DNA of 64,000 bases from Fibrobacterota bacterium. GTDB taxonomy: Bacteria; Fibrobacterota; Fibrobacteria; UBA5070. The stretch lies in contig JAKPQQ010000215.1 in NCBI GenBank assembly GCA_029557215.1, positions 1 to 64,000 of the forward strand, given 5' to 3'. This document shows positions 1 through 7,445 of this stretch, piece by piece; positions within the stretch are counted from its first letter, which is position 1, and each line of letters begins with the position of its first letter. The position numbers were made by a program, and so were the translations under genes. The notes beneath the pieces were generated by a model. It made no database searches, was not told the DNA's origin, and saw only the letters and a list, made by a program, of their open reading frames with translations.

Positions 1-27
1 ATGGGACCCCTGAACTGTCGGGGATTC

Positions 28-79
28 CTTGTTCAATTCCCCTCCCGTGGAGGGGTACGCCGAAGGCGGGGGGTGGTTT
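28..79 (+). repeat. Intergenic GC-rich palindromic repeat, copy 1
   Basis: About 52 bp that recur with one substitution at 5414-5464. The core is a CCCTCC/GGAGGG hairpin followed by a GCCGAAGGC palindrome. Positions 1-232 hold no convincing gene; this repeat and the palindrome at 201-220 are all I see there. Confidence 0.75.
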
Positions 80-200
80 TGCTCAACGCCGGCAACGCGG
101 TGATCGCCTGAGGACGGCCCCCACGGAGCAACAGAAGGCAAAACCGCAGACCACCCCATCCGGCAGAGGTGACCACCCATCGGAGGCGCCCTTGCCGTAA

Positions 201-220
201 GGACGCAAAATTTTGCGTCC
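201..220. repeat. Perfect 20-bp palindrome upstream of structured RNA copy A
   Basis: GGACGCAAAATTTTGCGTCC is a perfect inverted repeat lying 12 bp upstream of the conserved block of the RNA element at 233-504. It could be a terminator-like hairpin of a gene left of the window or an insertion target. The second RNA copy also has a hairpin at its 5' edge, with unrelated sequence. Confidence 0.6.
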
Positions 221-232
221 CCACGGATGGGC

Positions 233-504
233 GCCCGCTATCCCGCGGCGCGAGCCGCCGAAAATTGTCGGGGGTCCAGGGGGGGGAGCATATTCGCAGG
301 ACCGCCCACCGGTCAACGCCACGGCAGTGGCGTTGGATGAAAACGCCAGCAGGCGGTTCGAGAGGGCGAGTCCCCCTGGTGCCTGGTTCCAAGGACCCGG
401 CAGGAGGGTCCTTGGCCCGCCGGGGTTCACGGGGGCGTCGGGTTACGCCCCCGTGGAAAGCTCGCCACCCGCATAGGGTGGCTGTCCAAAGAGCTGACCT
501 TCAG
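233..504 (+). ncRNA. Structured RNA element, copy A (HEARO/omega-RNA-like)
   Basis: This stretch is roughly 85 percent identical to 3478-3750 and folds into the same series of hairpins. A GCGGC stem with a GCGA tetraloop lies at 245-258. A long-range stem pairs 299-306 with 352-359. A CAACGCCAC stem with a GGCA loop spans 314-335. Further stems are CCAAGGACCC/GGGTCCTTGG at 389-415, CACGGGGGCGT/ACGCCCCCGTG at 428-455, GCCACCC/GGGTGGC at 464-482 and CTGA/TCAG at 494-504. Several pairs differ from copy B in a compensatory way (A-U to C-G at 321/328, A-U to G-C at 497/501), which is direct evidence for selection on RNA structure. Size, hairpin density and occurrence as dispersed copies resemble HEARO (omega-RNA), the guide RNA of IscB elements; that identification comes from memory of the family, not a search. 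No IscB gene is near. Strand is assigned by assuming the GNRA loop and the order of the HEARO-like stems. Confidence 0.75.
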
Positions 505-882
505 GGCGAGGCACGGTTCGGCGCTGCTCACCGCAAGTGCCTGCGCCTTCGCCCTTCGAGACGGCCTTCGGCCTCCTCAGGACGAACGGCCATATTGGGT
601 CGCCCCCACGAAACAACAGCGAGGCCTCGCCACCCGCCAGGGTGGCTGAAGGGGTCCGGGGTGGAACCCCGGAGAGGGGGTAGCGAAGGATCCCGGCCGT
701 GCGGTCCGTCCGTAGGGGCGACCGCTACGGCATCAAAAAGCTGGCGGGGCACCCGGATGGGTGCCAAGCTGCCTCGCCCTTCCAGGACCACAACCGCACG
801 GCCGGAGCCGCAGCGAGGGGGACGCCTCCCCATTTTTTCTTCTTTCATAAACGACTTCAAATCCAGAATCGGGAGCACGCAC
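505..882. other. Non-coding stretch with several hairpins before the deacetylase gene
   Basis: No supported gene. Visible structures are a GCCACCC-GCCA-GGGTGGC hairpin near 629-646, a CCGGGG/CCCCGG hairpin near 657-673, and a TTCGAGACGG-type palindrome near 557-590 resembling intergenic repeats seen in many bacteria. A short GC hairpin followed by a run of six T at about 834-839 may end a transcript running from the RNA element. The in-frame open stretch upstream of the deacetylase start is GC-bias artefact. Confidence 0.5.
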
Positions 883-2118
883 ATGACGCGGATCGCCTCT
901 ATCCTCCAAACCTCGTTGTTGGGCGCCGCCGCGGTGTTGGCCGGGCCGGTGACGACCGTTCCGTGGAACGGCCACAAGGGCGCGGTCACCTTCACGTACG
1001 ACGATGCTTGCGCCTCGCAGATCGCCAACGTCTTCCCGTCCCTGGAATCGCGCAAGATCCACGCGACGTTCTTCGTGCCCGGCGGATACAACTTCAACTC
1101 CACCCTGGATAGCTGGAAGCAGGCCGCCAAGGCCGGCCACGAGGTCGCCAACCACACGGCTTCTCACGCCGATCTTTCGGGACTCGATTCGACGAAGATC
1201 GAGCAGGAGATCCGCGGCCAGGATTCGGCCATCAAGGCCCTGGATCCATCGGTGGAATCGGTCACCCTGGCCTACCCGTTCTGCAACACCAGTCCCCTGG
1301 TGAACCGGATCGCCAACCGCCACAACATCATCGCCCGCACCTGCGGCGGCAACGCCCAGTTCGAATGGACCACCAAGCCGTCGGAATGGATGAGCATGAC
1401 CTCGTTCATCCTGCAGGACGACGCGACAACCGCCACCGCCTTGACGGAAATCGACAACGCCGCCAAGAACGGCACCTGGTTCGTGACCCTGAACCACGGC
1501 GTGGGCGGCGACTGGATGTTCATCTCCACCGAACAGATGAACAGCCTGTTCGATCGCGCGATCCAGAACGGCGCATGGGTGGGGACCTACCAGGAGATCG
1601 CCGCCTACTGGCGCGCATCCAAGACCATGGACACCGTGTCGGCCGCCTCCGGAGCCGCCAACTGGAACCTGAAGTGGACCTCGCCGCATCCCAAGATGCC
1701 CAGGAGCGTGCCGCTGCGGGTCAAGCTGGATCCAAGCGTTTTCGGAACCGCACCCATCGTCAGCCAGGGTTCCCAGCGGATCACCCCTCAAACCGACGGC
1801 TCGTTCGTGATCGACTTCATGCGGCTGGAAATGATGGTCGCCAAGGCCGGATCCAACATCAAGGCCAAAGCGCGCGCGCATGCATCGCTCACGACCACCC
1901 GCGACGGCTGGAAGATCCTGGGGCTCCAGGAGCCATCGGCCACCTACACGGTACGCGCCGCGTCGGGTGAATCGCTCGCCTCCGGGGTTGTGGCCATGTC
2001 GACCAACGGACTGATCCCGTTTCCCGAGCGCAACGCCACCGAAGCGCGGTTCCTGGAACTGCGATCGATCGACACCGGCCTGCAACTCTGGAGTTCGGCT
2101 CTGCCCCTGGCGCGGTAG
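883..2118 (+). CDS. Secreted polysaccharide deacetylase (NodB/CE4-like)
   Basis: 411 residues. A signal peptide is visible at residues 1-20. The NodB homology domain follows: TYDD at 38-41 (the TFDD motif, catalytic Asp40 and metal Asp41), HTASH at 91-95 (metal His91 and His95), AYPF at 130-133 and LNH at 203-205. Family members remove acetyl groups from xylan, chitin or peptidoglycan at the cell surface or outside the cell. Residues from about 240 on look like a beta-rich accessory domain with no motif I recognise. I chose the ATG at 883 because it opens a clean signal peptide; upstream codons are low-complexity. The next gene on the same strand, 84 bp on, encodes an expansin, so the pair plausibly acts together on plant cell wall. 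The exact substrate cannot be told. Confidence 0.88.
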   Translation: MTRIASILQTSLLGAAAVLAGPVTTVPWNGHKGAVTFTYDDACASQIANVFPSLESRKIHATFFVPGGYNFNSTLDSWKQAAKAGHEVANHTASHADLSGLDSTKIEQEIRGQDSAIKALDPSVESVTLAYPFCNTSPLVNRIANRHNIIARTCGGNAQFEWTTKPSEWMSMTSFILQDDATTATALTEIDNAAKNGTWFVTLNHGVGGDWMFISTEQMNSLFDRAIQNGAWVGTYQEIAAYWRASKTMDTVSAASGAANWNLKWTSPHPKMPRSVPLRVKLDPSVFGTAPIVSQGSQRITPQTDGSFVIDFMRLEMMVAKAGSNIKAKARAHASLTTTRDGWKILGLQEPSATYTVRAASGESLASGVVAMSTNGLIPFPERNATEARFLELRSIDTGLQLWSSALPLAR

Positions 2119-2202
2119 GGCGCGAAGAACACCGCCCCCCCGCAGGATCCAACTCCCTGCGCAGAAGACGCGAACCCGTCGGTTTGACGATCTTTCCATC
2201 CC

Positions 2203-3447
2203 ATGAAGATTTCGCGCTTTTTCCCGACACTGGTCGCTCTGGCCGTCGCGCCGCTTTCGGCCATGAACGAAGGCATGGCCACCCACTTCCAGGGCGTGGG
2301 CTACCCCTACGGCGCCTGCGGCGTCTCCGACGAAGTGGCGGCCACCGATGGCGCGATGGACACGCTCACCGGCCAAGGGAATCCGTTCGACTACGTGGCC
2401 TTGAACGTGTTCGACACCCCCAAGCGCTACGACATGCCGGCCGCCCGCCCGATGAAGGGAGCCGACACCGTGCTCATCGGAGCCTACGACAACGGACGCA
2501 ACTGCGGCCGCTGGATCCGGTTCGAACTGGGCGACACCTGCGACGGCGCCAACGACGGAGCCGCCGGCAAGGAGTTCTGCAGGGGCGGGACGGGCTGGCA
2601 TCCCAACGCCTACACGGGATCAGGCGGCTACGCGATCGTGTTCGACCAGTGCACCGACGGCAACGCCTGGTGCCGCGATTCCAAATGGCATCTTGACCTT
2701 CACACGCCCATCCTGGGAAGGCTGCGCAAGGATGGACAACTTCTGCCACCCATGGCCTGGCCCGTGCTGGACGCTTCGGGCAAACCGCAGGCCGACGCCA
2801 ACAACCCCTGGTCGATCTTCTACCAGGTGTCGGGATTCCTGAACCCCAAGATCTCCTGGGAGTTCGTTCCGGCCCCCAACTACCAGGGCGAACCGCGATT
2901 CTACTTCAGCGTCGATTCCAAATCCTGGTACTACCGCGTGATCGTGACGCACCTCGAGAACGGGATCCACGGCGTGGAACAGCTGGTGGGAACCGAATGG
3001 AAGCCCGCCCGGATGGAAGGCGACATGGGACAACTCTGGATCCTCCCCGACCCATCAACAAAAACCGTCACCCTGAGGATCACCGACGCCCACGACAAGC
3101 CGGTGATGGCCGGAAGGACCTGGACCATGGACTTCCCGACCACCTGCGGAACCGTGTGCACCAAACCCGCCACCCCTGCCGAAAACGTGGTCGGCAAAGG
3201 AGGCGAAGCCGCGTCCGCGACCGCTCGCCCGGCTGCCGGAAAGCTCGTCCGGATCGGGAACAGGCTGATGTTCCCCGGACAAGGACCGGATCGGCAAGCC
3301 ACCTGGATCTCGCCGAACGGAACACGGATCCCGATGGCGATCCACCAAGGCATGGCCGACATCCCCCGACTCGCACCCGGCGCCTGGACCCTGGCCTGGA
3401 AGACCCCGGACGGCTCCGCCCATCGATCCCACCTGATCGTACCGTAA
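2203..3447 (+). CDS. Two-domain expansin-like protein
   Basis: 414 residues with a signal peptide (1-20). Residues 21-172 match the expansin double-psi beta-barrel: an ATHF start, a GACG motif at 37-40, Cys-rich spacing, and HLDL at 163-166 matching the HFDL motif of plant expansins. Residues about 215-322 match the expansin second domain: FYFSVDSKSWYYRVIV aligns with the plant pattern around NLVLVTNV, followed by the GTEW and DMGQLW positions. Expansins loosen cellulose/xyloglucan networks without hydrolysis. A further ~70-residue C-terminal segment (345-414), with ISPNG and ending LIVP, resembles the tails of the GH43 and GH5 enzymes nearby and may be a secretion or anchoring domain. It follows the deacetylase gene in the same direction; the structured RNA begins 30 bp after its stop. 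Confidence 0.82.
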   Translation: MKISRFFPTLVALAVAPLSAMNEGMATHFQGVGYPYGACGVSDEVAATDGAMDTLTGQGNPFDYVALNVFDTPKRYDMPAARPMKGADTVLIGAYDNGRNCGRWIRFELGDTCDGANDGAAGKEFCRGGTGWHPNAYTGSGGYAIVFDQCTDGNAWCRDSKWHLDLHTPILGRLRKDGQLLPPMAWPVLDASGKPQADANNPWSIFYQVSGFLNPKISWEFVPAPNYQGEPRFYFSVDSKSWYYRVIVTHLENGIHGVEQLVGTEWKPARMEGDMGQLWILPDPSTKTVTLRITDAHDKPVMAGRTWTMDFPTTCGTVCTKPATPAENVVGKGGEAASATARPAAGKLVRIGNRLMFPGQGPDRQATWISPNGTRIPMAIHQGMADIPRLAPGAWTLAWKTPDGSAHRSHLIVP

Positions 3448-3457
3448 AACCCACCCC

Positions 3458-3478
3458 CATTCCGCCGAAGGCGGAATG
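3458..3478 (+). terminator. Hairpin after the expansin gene, abutting RNA copy B
   Basis: CATTCCGCC (3458-3466) pairs with GGCGGAATG (3470-3478) across a GAA loop, 11 bp after the expansin stop. There is no T run, so a terminator role is uncertain. It abuts the first conserved base of the RNA element and could instead mark the insertion target. Confidence 0.45.
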
Positions 3479-3750
3479 CCCGCTGACCCGCGGCGCGAGC
3501 CGCCAAAAATTGTCGGGGATTCCAAAGGGGCGAGCATATTCGCAGGACCGTCCAGCGTCCAACGCCCCGGCAGGGGCGTTGGGTGGAAACCCCAGTGGGC
3601 GGTCCGAGAGGGCGAGTCCCCTTTGGTGCCTGGATCCAAGGACCCGGCATGAGGGTCCTTGGCCCGCCGGGGTTCACGGGGGCGTCGGGCCACGCCCCCG
3701 TGGAAGGCTCGCCACCCGATAGGGTGGCAGTTCAAAGAGCTGGCTTCCAG
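3478..3750 (+). ncRNA. Structured RNA element, copy B (HEARO/omega-RNA-like)
   Basis: Second copy of the element at 233-504. Equivalent stems: GCGGC-GCGA-GCCGC at 3490-3503; long-range GGACCGTCC (3545-3553) with GGGCGGTCC (3597-3605); CCAACGCCCC-GGCA-GGGGCGTTGG at 3559-3582; CCAAGGACCC/GGGTCCTTGG at 3636-3662; CACGGGGGCGT/ACGCCCCCGTG at 3675-3702; GCCACCC-GATA-GGGTGGC at 3711-3728; CTGG-CTT-CCAG at 3740-3750. Differences from copy A fall mainly in loops or occur as paired changes that keep the stems. The 100 bp from 3751 to the next gene show nothing further. Confidence 0.75.
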
Positions 3751-3852
3751 GACGTCACACCAGACACACCGGGACTCCACCGACCCTGAAGTTGTAACCT
3801 GATCCTCCAGGTACAGGCCCACGGGTCGCGTGGCCGTGATCGGGAGGGATGC

Positions 3853-5316
3853 ATGCGGGTTCTGTTGACGGGCGCGAACGGCTACATCGGCAAACGTCTG
3901 CTTCCCTTGCTGGTGCGGGCGGGACACGAAGTCGTGTGCTGCGTGCGCGACCGACGGCGGTTCCCCTCCGAGGGGATCTACGCCCACCCCGCCGTCACGG
4001 TGCTGGAAATCGACTTCCTGAAAAAGCCGGCCCTGGACGCGACCATTCCCCGGATCGACGCGGCCTACTACCTGATCCATTCCATGAGCGACGCGAGCCG
4101 CGATTTCTGCGCCCTGGAGGAAGCTTCGGCGATCCATTTCCTGGAGCTGGCCAACCGCCTGGGAGTACGACAGATCCTGTACCTGGGAGGGATCGTCAAC
4201 GAAGCGCGATTGTCCCGGCATCTCCAGTCGCGCAGCAACGTGGATGCGATCCTCCGCTCGGGAGGCATCCCCGTCACGACCCTCAAGGCGGGCATCGTGG
4301 TGGGATCGGGAAGTTCGTCGTTCGAGATCATCCGCGACCTCGTCGAGAAGCTGCCGATCATGGTCACCCCCCGCTGGTTGAACACGCGCATCCAGCCCAT
4401 CGCCGTGCGCGACGTGCTGGAATTCCTTCTGCGCTGCCTGGGCGACCCGCGGTTCGCGGGCGGATCGTACGACATCGCAGGCCCCGACATCCTCACCTAC
4501 AAGCAGATGCTCCTGCAGTTCGCCGAGGTGCGCGGGCTCAAGCGCCGCATTTGGACAATCCCTGTCATGACGCCGCGGTTGTCCTCCTACTGGCTGTACT
4601 TCGTGACGTCGACGTCGTACAGGTTGGCCGTGAACCTGGTGAACAGCATGAAGGTGGAGGTGGTGGCGCGCCCCAACGACCTCGCCTCGCAACTGGGCAT
4701 CGCCACCATCCCCTACCGTCGGGCCGTCGAACTGGCCTTCGAGACCATCGAGCGCAACGGCGTGGTTTCCAGTTGGAAGGATTCCCGGGTTTCCAGCGGA
4801 TTCGGGGAATCGCTCATGGAGCGTGTGGTCGTCCCCCGGAACGGCTGCTACTTCGATCGCCGCATCAAGCCGATCGCGGGCGACACGTCCAAGGTCCTGG
4901 ACGCGATCTGGTCGATCGGCGGGGAGACGGGTTGGTACTACGGCGATTGGCTGTGGCGACTCCGAGGAATCATCGACAAGATGTTCGGTGGCGTCGGGTT
5001 GCGGCGAGGCCGGACCGATCCGCATCGGATCCGCACGGGCGACACCTTGGACTTCTGGCGTGTCCTGGCCGCCGACCGCGACGCGGGACGTCTGCTCCTG
5101 TACGCCGAGATGCGGCTGCCCGGCGAGGCCTGGCTGGAATTCCGGGTGGTCAAAGACCCCGGCGGCGATCGTCTGGAGCAATGCGCGACGTTCCGCCCCA
5201 AGGGCTTGTCGGGTCGGGCCTACTGGTACGCGGTCCTGCCGTTCCACCACTTCGTCTTCGAAGGAATGGCCCGCGGAATCCTGGAACGCGGGGCGGCTTC
5301 GCCCGCGAACGAGTGA
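3853..5316 (+). CDS. NAD(P)-binding SDR-family protein with DUF2867 domain
   Basis: 487 residues. The N-terminus carries the Rossmann fingerprint TGANGYIG (6-13) and the flow of an atypical SDR/NmrA-like fold up to about residue 300. YYLIHSM and YLGGIV segments sit where such proteins carry their active-site region. The C-terminal third resembles DUF2867 (the WYYGDWLWRLRG stretch). Fusions of this kind are common conserved proteins of unknown substrate, annotated as SDR family oxidoreductases. The start follows a GGGAGG ribosome binding site. The gene stands alone, with about 300 bp to the next gene. Confidence 0.8.
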   Translation: MRVLLTGANGYIGKRLLPLLVRAGHEVVCCVRDRRRFPSEGIYAHPAVTVLEIDFLKKPALDATIPRIDAAYYLIHSMSDASRDFCALEEASAIHFLELANRLGVRQILYLGGIVNEARLSRHLQSRSNVDAILRSGGIPVTTLKAGIVVGSGSSSFEIIRDLVEKLPIMVTPRWLNTRIQPIAVRDVLEFLLRCLGDPRFAGGSYDIAGPDILTYKQMLLQFAEVRGLKRRIWTIPVMTPRLSSYWLYFVTSTSYRLAVNLVNSMKVEVVARPNDLASQLGIATIPYRRAVELAFETIERNGVVSSWKDSRVSSGFGESLMERVVVPRNGCYFDRRIKPIAGDTSKVLDAIWSIGGETGWYYGDWLWRLRGIIDKMFGGVGLRRGRTDPHRIRTGDTLDFWRVLAADRDAGRLLLYAEMRLPGEAWLEFRVVKDPGGDRLEQCATFRPKGLSGRAYWYAVLPFHHFVFEGMARGILERGAASPANE

Positions 5317-5341
5317 AGGTGTTCGCGCCAAGCGGCAGGAC

Positions 5342-5464
5342 GACCACCCCGTCCGGCTTCGCCGTCCACCCCTCCAAGGGAGGGGAATGAGCTGCAGAAA
5401 GCACCATAAGCGTCTTGTTCAATTCCCCTCCTGTGGAGGGGTACGCCGAAGGCGGGGGGTGGTT
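5342..5464. repeat. Inverted pair of GC-rich palindromic repeats
   Basis: The left arm at 5342-5388 is an imperfect inverse copy of the right arm at 5414-5464; the right arm is nearly identical to 28-79. Each arm contains its own CCCTCC/GGAGGG hairpin, so the pair can form a large cruciform between the SDR gene and the GH5 gene. The rest of 5317-5620 shows no gene. Confidence 0.65.
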
Positions 5465-5620
5465 TGCCCCTCGAACAGTTGAAGGGGTTCGCACAATCAC
5501 AGGTGATACAGCTACTCCGACTTGGAACGATGTTGCCCCATACGTTTGACCGGGCGAAACGGTAGATTGGATTCTTGACGAACGGTCCACAGCCGATCGA
5601 CCGAACCGAGGAAGCGAACC

Positions 5621-7369
5621 ATGAAAACACGAATCCTTCACGTCCTGTTGGGCGCCTGCCTGCTTCTTCCCGCTTGGGCCACCGCCGGCGCCAAGTCGTT
5701 CGTGAAAGCCCAAGGCCGCGGCGTCAACCTGGGCAACATGCTCGAAGCCCCGTCCGAAGGGTCTTGGGGCGTGACCATGCAAAAGACCGACTTCGCGCTG
5801 ATGGCCTCCAAGGGCTTCCAGAACGTGCGGATCCCCATCCGGTGGGATGGATCGGGTGTCGGGGGACTCCGGTTCGCTCGGGTCGCCCGCACCGAACCCT
5901 TCGCGGTCGATCCCCGGTTCTTCGCGCGGGTCGATTCGGCCATCCTGTGGGCCCGCCAGAACCGCCTGGTGGTGACCATCAACGACCACCACCACGACAG
6001 CCTGTTCCAAGGCTACGTGAAGGAAAAGCCACGGTTCATCGCCATGTGGCGCCAGATCGCCGAACGCTACCGCGATCTCCCCACGGATTCCGTCGCCTTC
6101 GAGATCCTGAACGAACCCAACACCCAGGTCACGGTGGAAGCCTGGAACGAACTCCTGGACACCACATTGAAGGTGATCCGCGAAAGCAACCCCACCCGCC
6201 CGGTGGTGGTCGGCACCGCCAACTGGGGAGGGCTGTCGGGGTTGTCGGGACTGCGGCTTCCCGAAAACGACACGAACATCGTCCTGACCATCCACTACTA
6301 CGAACCGTTCGCGTTCACGCACCAGGGGGCCGACTGGGTGGACCCGGTGCCGCCGACCGGCGTGACCTGGGAGGGCACCTACTACGAAAAGCTCGCCGTC
6401 CGGCAGGCCATGGACGCGATCGCCGACTACGCCAAGCCGCGCGGTCTGCCCGTGTTCATCGGGGAGTTCGGCGCCTACAGCACCGCCGATGTCCGTTCAC
6501 GCGCCCGCTGGACCCGCCACTGCGCCCGGTTGTTCGAGTCGTACGGATTCTCCTGGGCCTACTGGGAATTCAAGGCGGGGTTCGGGATCTACGACGAATC
6601 TTCCGGAACTTGGCAGGATTCGCTGGTGGGCGCGCTCGTCTCCGACGACACGACGATCCTTGAGAGAGGCGCCCCTCCCGCGGGTGGGACGGATCTTGTC
6701 AACCAGGGCGACTTCTCGTCGAAGCTGGACTGGAGCTTCAACGCGTCCCAGGGGGTCGCGAGATTCACGCTCGACAGCGGCGCCGCCAAGTTCGCCATCA
6801 CCACCGCCGCGAAGGAGGCCTGGGGAATCCAACTCATCCAGAGCCCCGTCGTGCTGCAAAAAGGGCTTGTGCACGTGCTCCAGTTCGACGCCTGGGCGTC
6901 CTCGCCTCGCGCCATCGACGGAGGCCTGGGCATGAGCGAAGATCCTTGGACCGGGTACGTTTCGGCATCCGCCAGCCTGTCGACCACCCGCAAGACCTTC
7001 TTCGCGAGCTTCGTGCCCGCCGTCACCGACGAAAACGCACGCGTCTACTTCAATCTGGGTCCGGACACGGGAACGGTGCGCATCGACGACGTCAAGCTGC
7101 TGGTGTGGCCATCCAACACTTCGGTGGGGCCGGCTTCCCGGAAATCGGCATCGACGCCGGTGCGCTGGACGGGCAACGCCCTGGTCTGGAACGGAAAGGA
7201 CCACCCCCGATTCGACCGGGTGGTTTCGCCCACGGGACGAATCGCCGCACGTCTGGAATGGACGCGCTCGGGCGACGCCTGGACCGCCAGCGCCACAGGT
7301 CTGGGCGCGGGAACATGGATCGCGGCGGGCCCCGCCGGAACGGCGATGTTCACCAACACGGCACCTTGA
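5621..7369 (+). CDS. Secreted GH5 endoglucanase with carbohydrate-binding module
   Basis: 582 residues. Signal peptide 1-23. The GH5 domain (about 27-340) shows RGVNLGNM at the start, the NEP motif with acid/base Glu165, and IGEFG with nucleophile Glu282. Such enzymes cut beta-1,4-glucan or related glycans outside the cell. Residues about 355-490 form a beta-sandwich binding module of the CBM4/9/11 type: NQGDFSSKLDW at the start and IDDVKL at the end. The last ~70 residues hold a VSPTGR motif and resemble the tails of the expansin and GH43 proteins. The gene is convergent with the GH43 gene, with a shared strong hairpin between them. Confidence 0.88.
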   Translation: MKTRILHVLLGACLLLPAWATAGAKSFVKAQGRGVNLGNMLEAPSEGSWGVTMQKTDFALMASKGFQNVRIPIRWDGSGVGGLRFARVARTEPFAVDPRFFARVDSAILWARQNRLVVTINDHHHDSLFQGYVKEKPRFIAMWRQIAERYRDLPTDSVAFEILNEPNTQVTVEAWNELLDTTLKVIRESNPTRPVVVGTANWGGLSGLSGLRLPENDTNIVLTIHYYEPFAFTHQGADWVDPVPPTGVTWEGTYYEKLAVRQAMDAIADYAKPRGLPVFIGEFGAYSTADVRSRARWTRHCARLFESYGFSWAYWEFKAGFGIYDESSGTWQDSLVGALVSDDTTILERGAPPAGGTDLVNQGDFSSKLDWSFNASQGVARFTLDSGAAKFAITTAAKEAWGIQLIQSPVVLQKGLVHVLQFDAWASSPRAIDGGLGMSEDPWTGYVSASASLSTTRKTFFASFVPAVTDENARVYFNLGPDTGTVRIDDVKLLVWPSNTSVGPASRKSASTPVRWTGNALVWNGKDHPRFDRVVSPTGRIAARLEWTRSGDAWTASATGLGAGTWIAAGPAGTAMFTNTAP

Positions 7370-7410
7370 TTCCCTGACCGACTTCGCGAAGCATCCTTTC
7401 GTCCGTACAT

Positions 7411-7439
7411 TCTCCCTCTCCCGACCTCGGGGAGGGAGA
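7411..7439. terminator. Hairpin between convergent GH5 and GH43 genes
   Basis: TCTCCCTC and CCCGA on the left pair with TCGGG and GAGGGAGA on the right, 13 base pairs with a single-base bulge. It lies between two convergent stop codons and could end transcription from either side, though no T run follows. Confidence 0.5.
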
Positions 7440-7445
7440 TCCGCA

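Noticed and set aside
213-476. Short frame across RNA copy A (and 3583-3789 across copy B)
   Set aside because: The translated sequence is not conserved between copies while the base pairing is, so the segment is RNA, not protein.
816-840. Intrinsic terminator before the deacetylase gene
   Set aside because: A T run exists, but the preceding stem is only four pairs, too weak to call.
733-2601. Long open frame on the minus strand over the deacetylase and expansin genes
   Set aside because: Antisense frame produced by GC-biased third positions; no domain content, and real secreted proteins lie on the plus strand. The same applies to long antisense or off-frame stretches such as 3055-5331, 7045-9153, 9539-12457, 24456-26669, 44414-46882, 47107-49893 and 58531-60885.
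3853-5316. Calling the SDR/DUF2867 protein a sugar epimerase
   Set aside because: The Rossmann motif is present, but the usual YxxxK catalytic pair is not clear and the fusion differs from epimerases.
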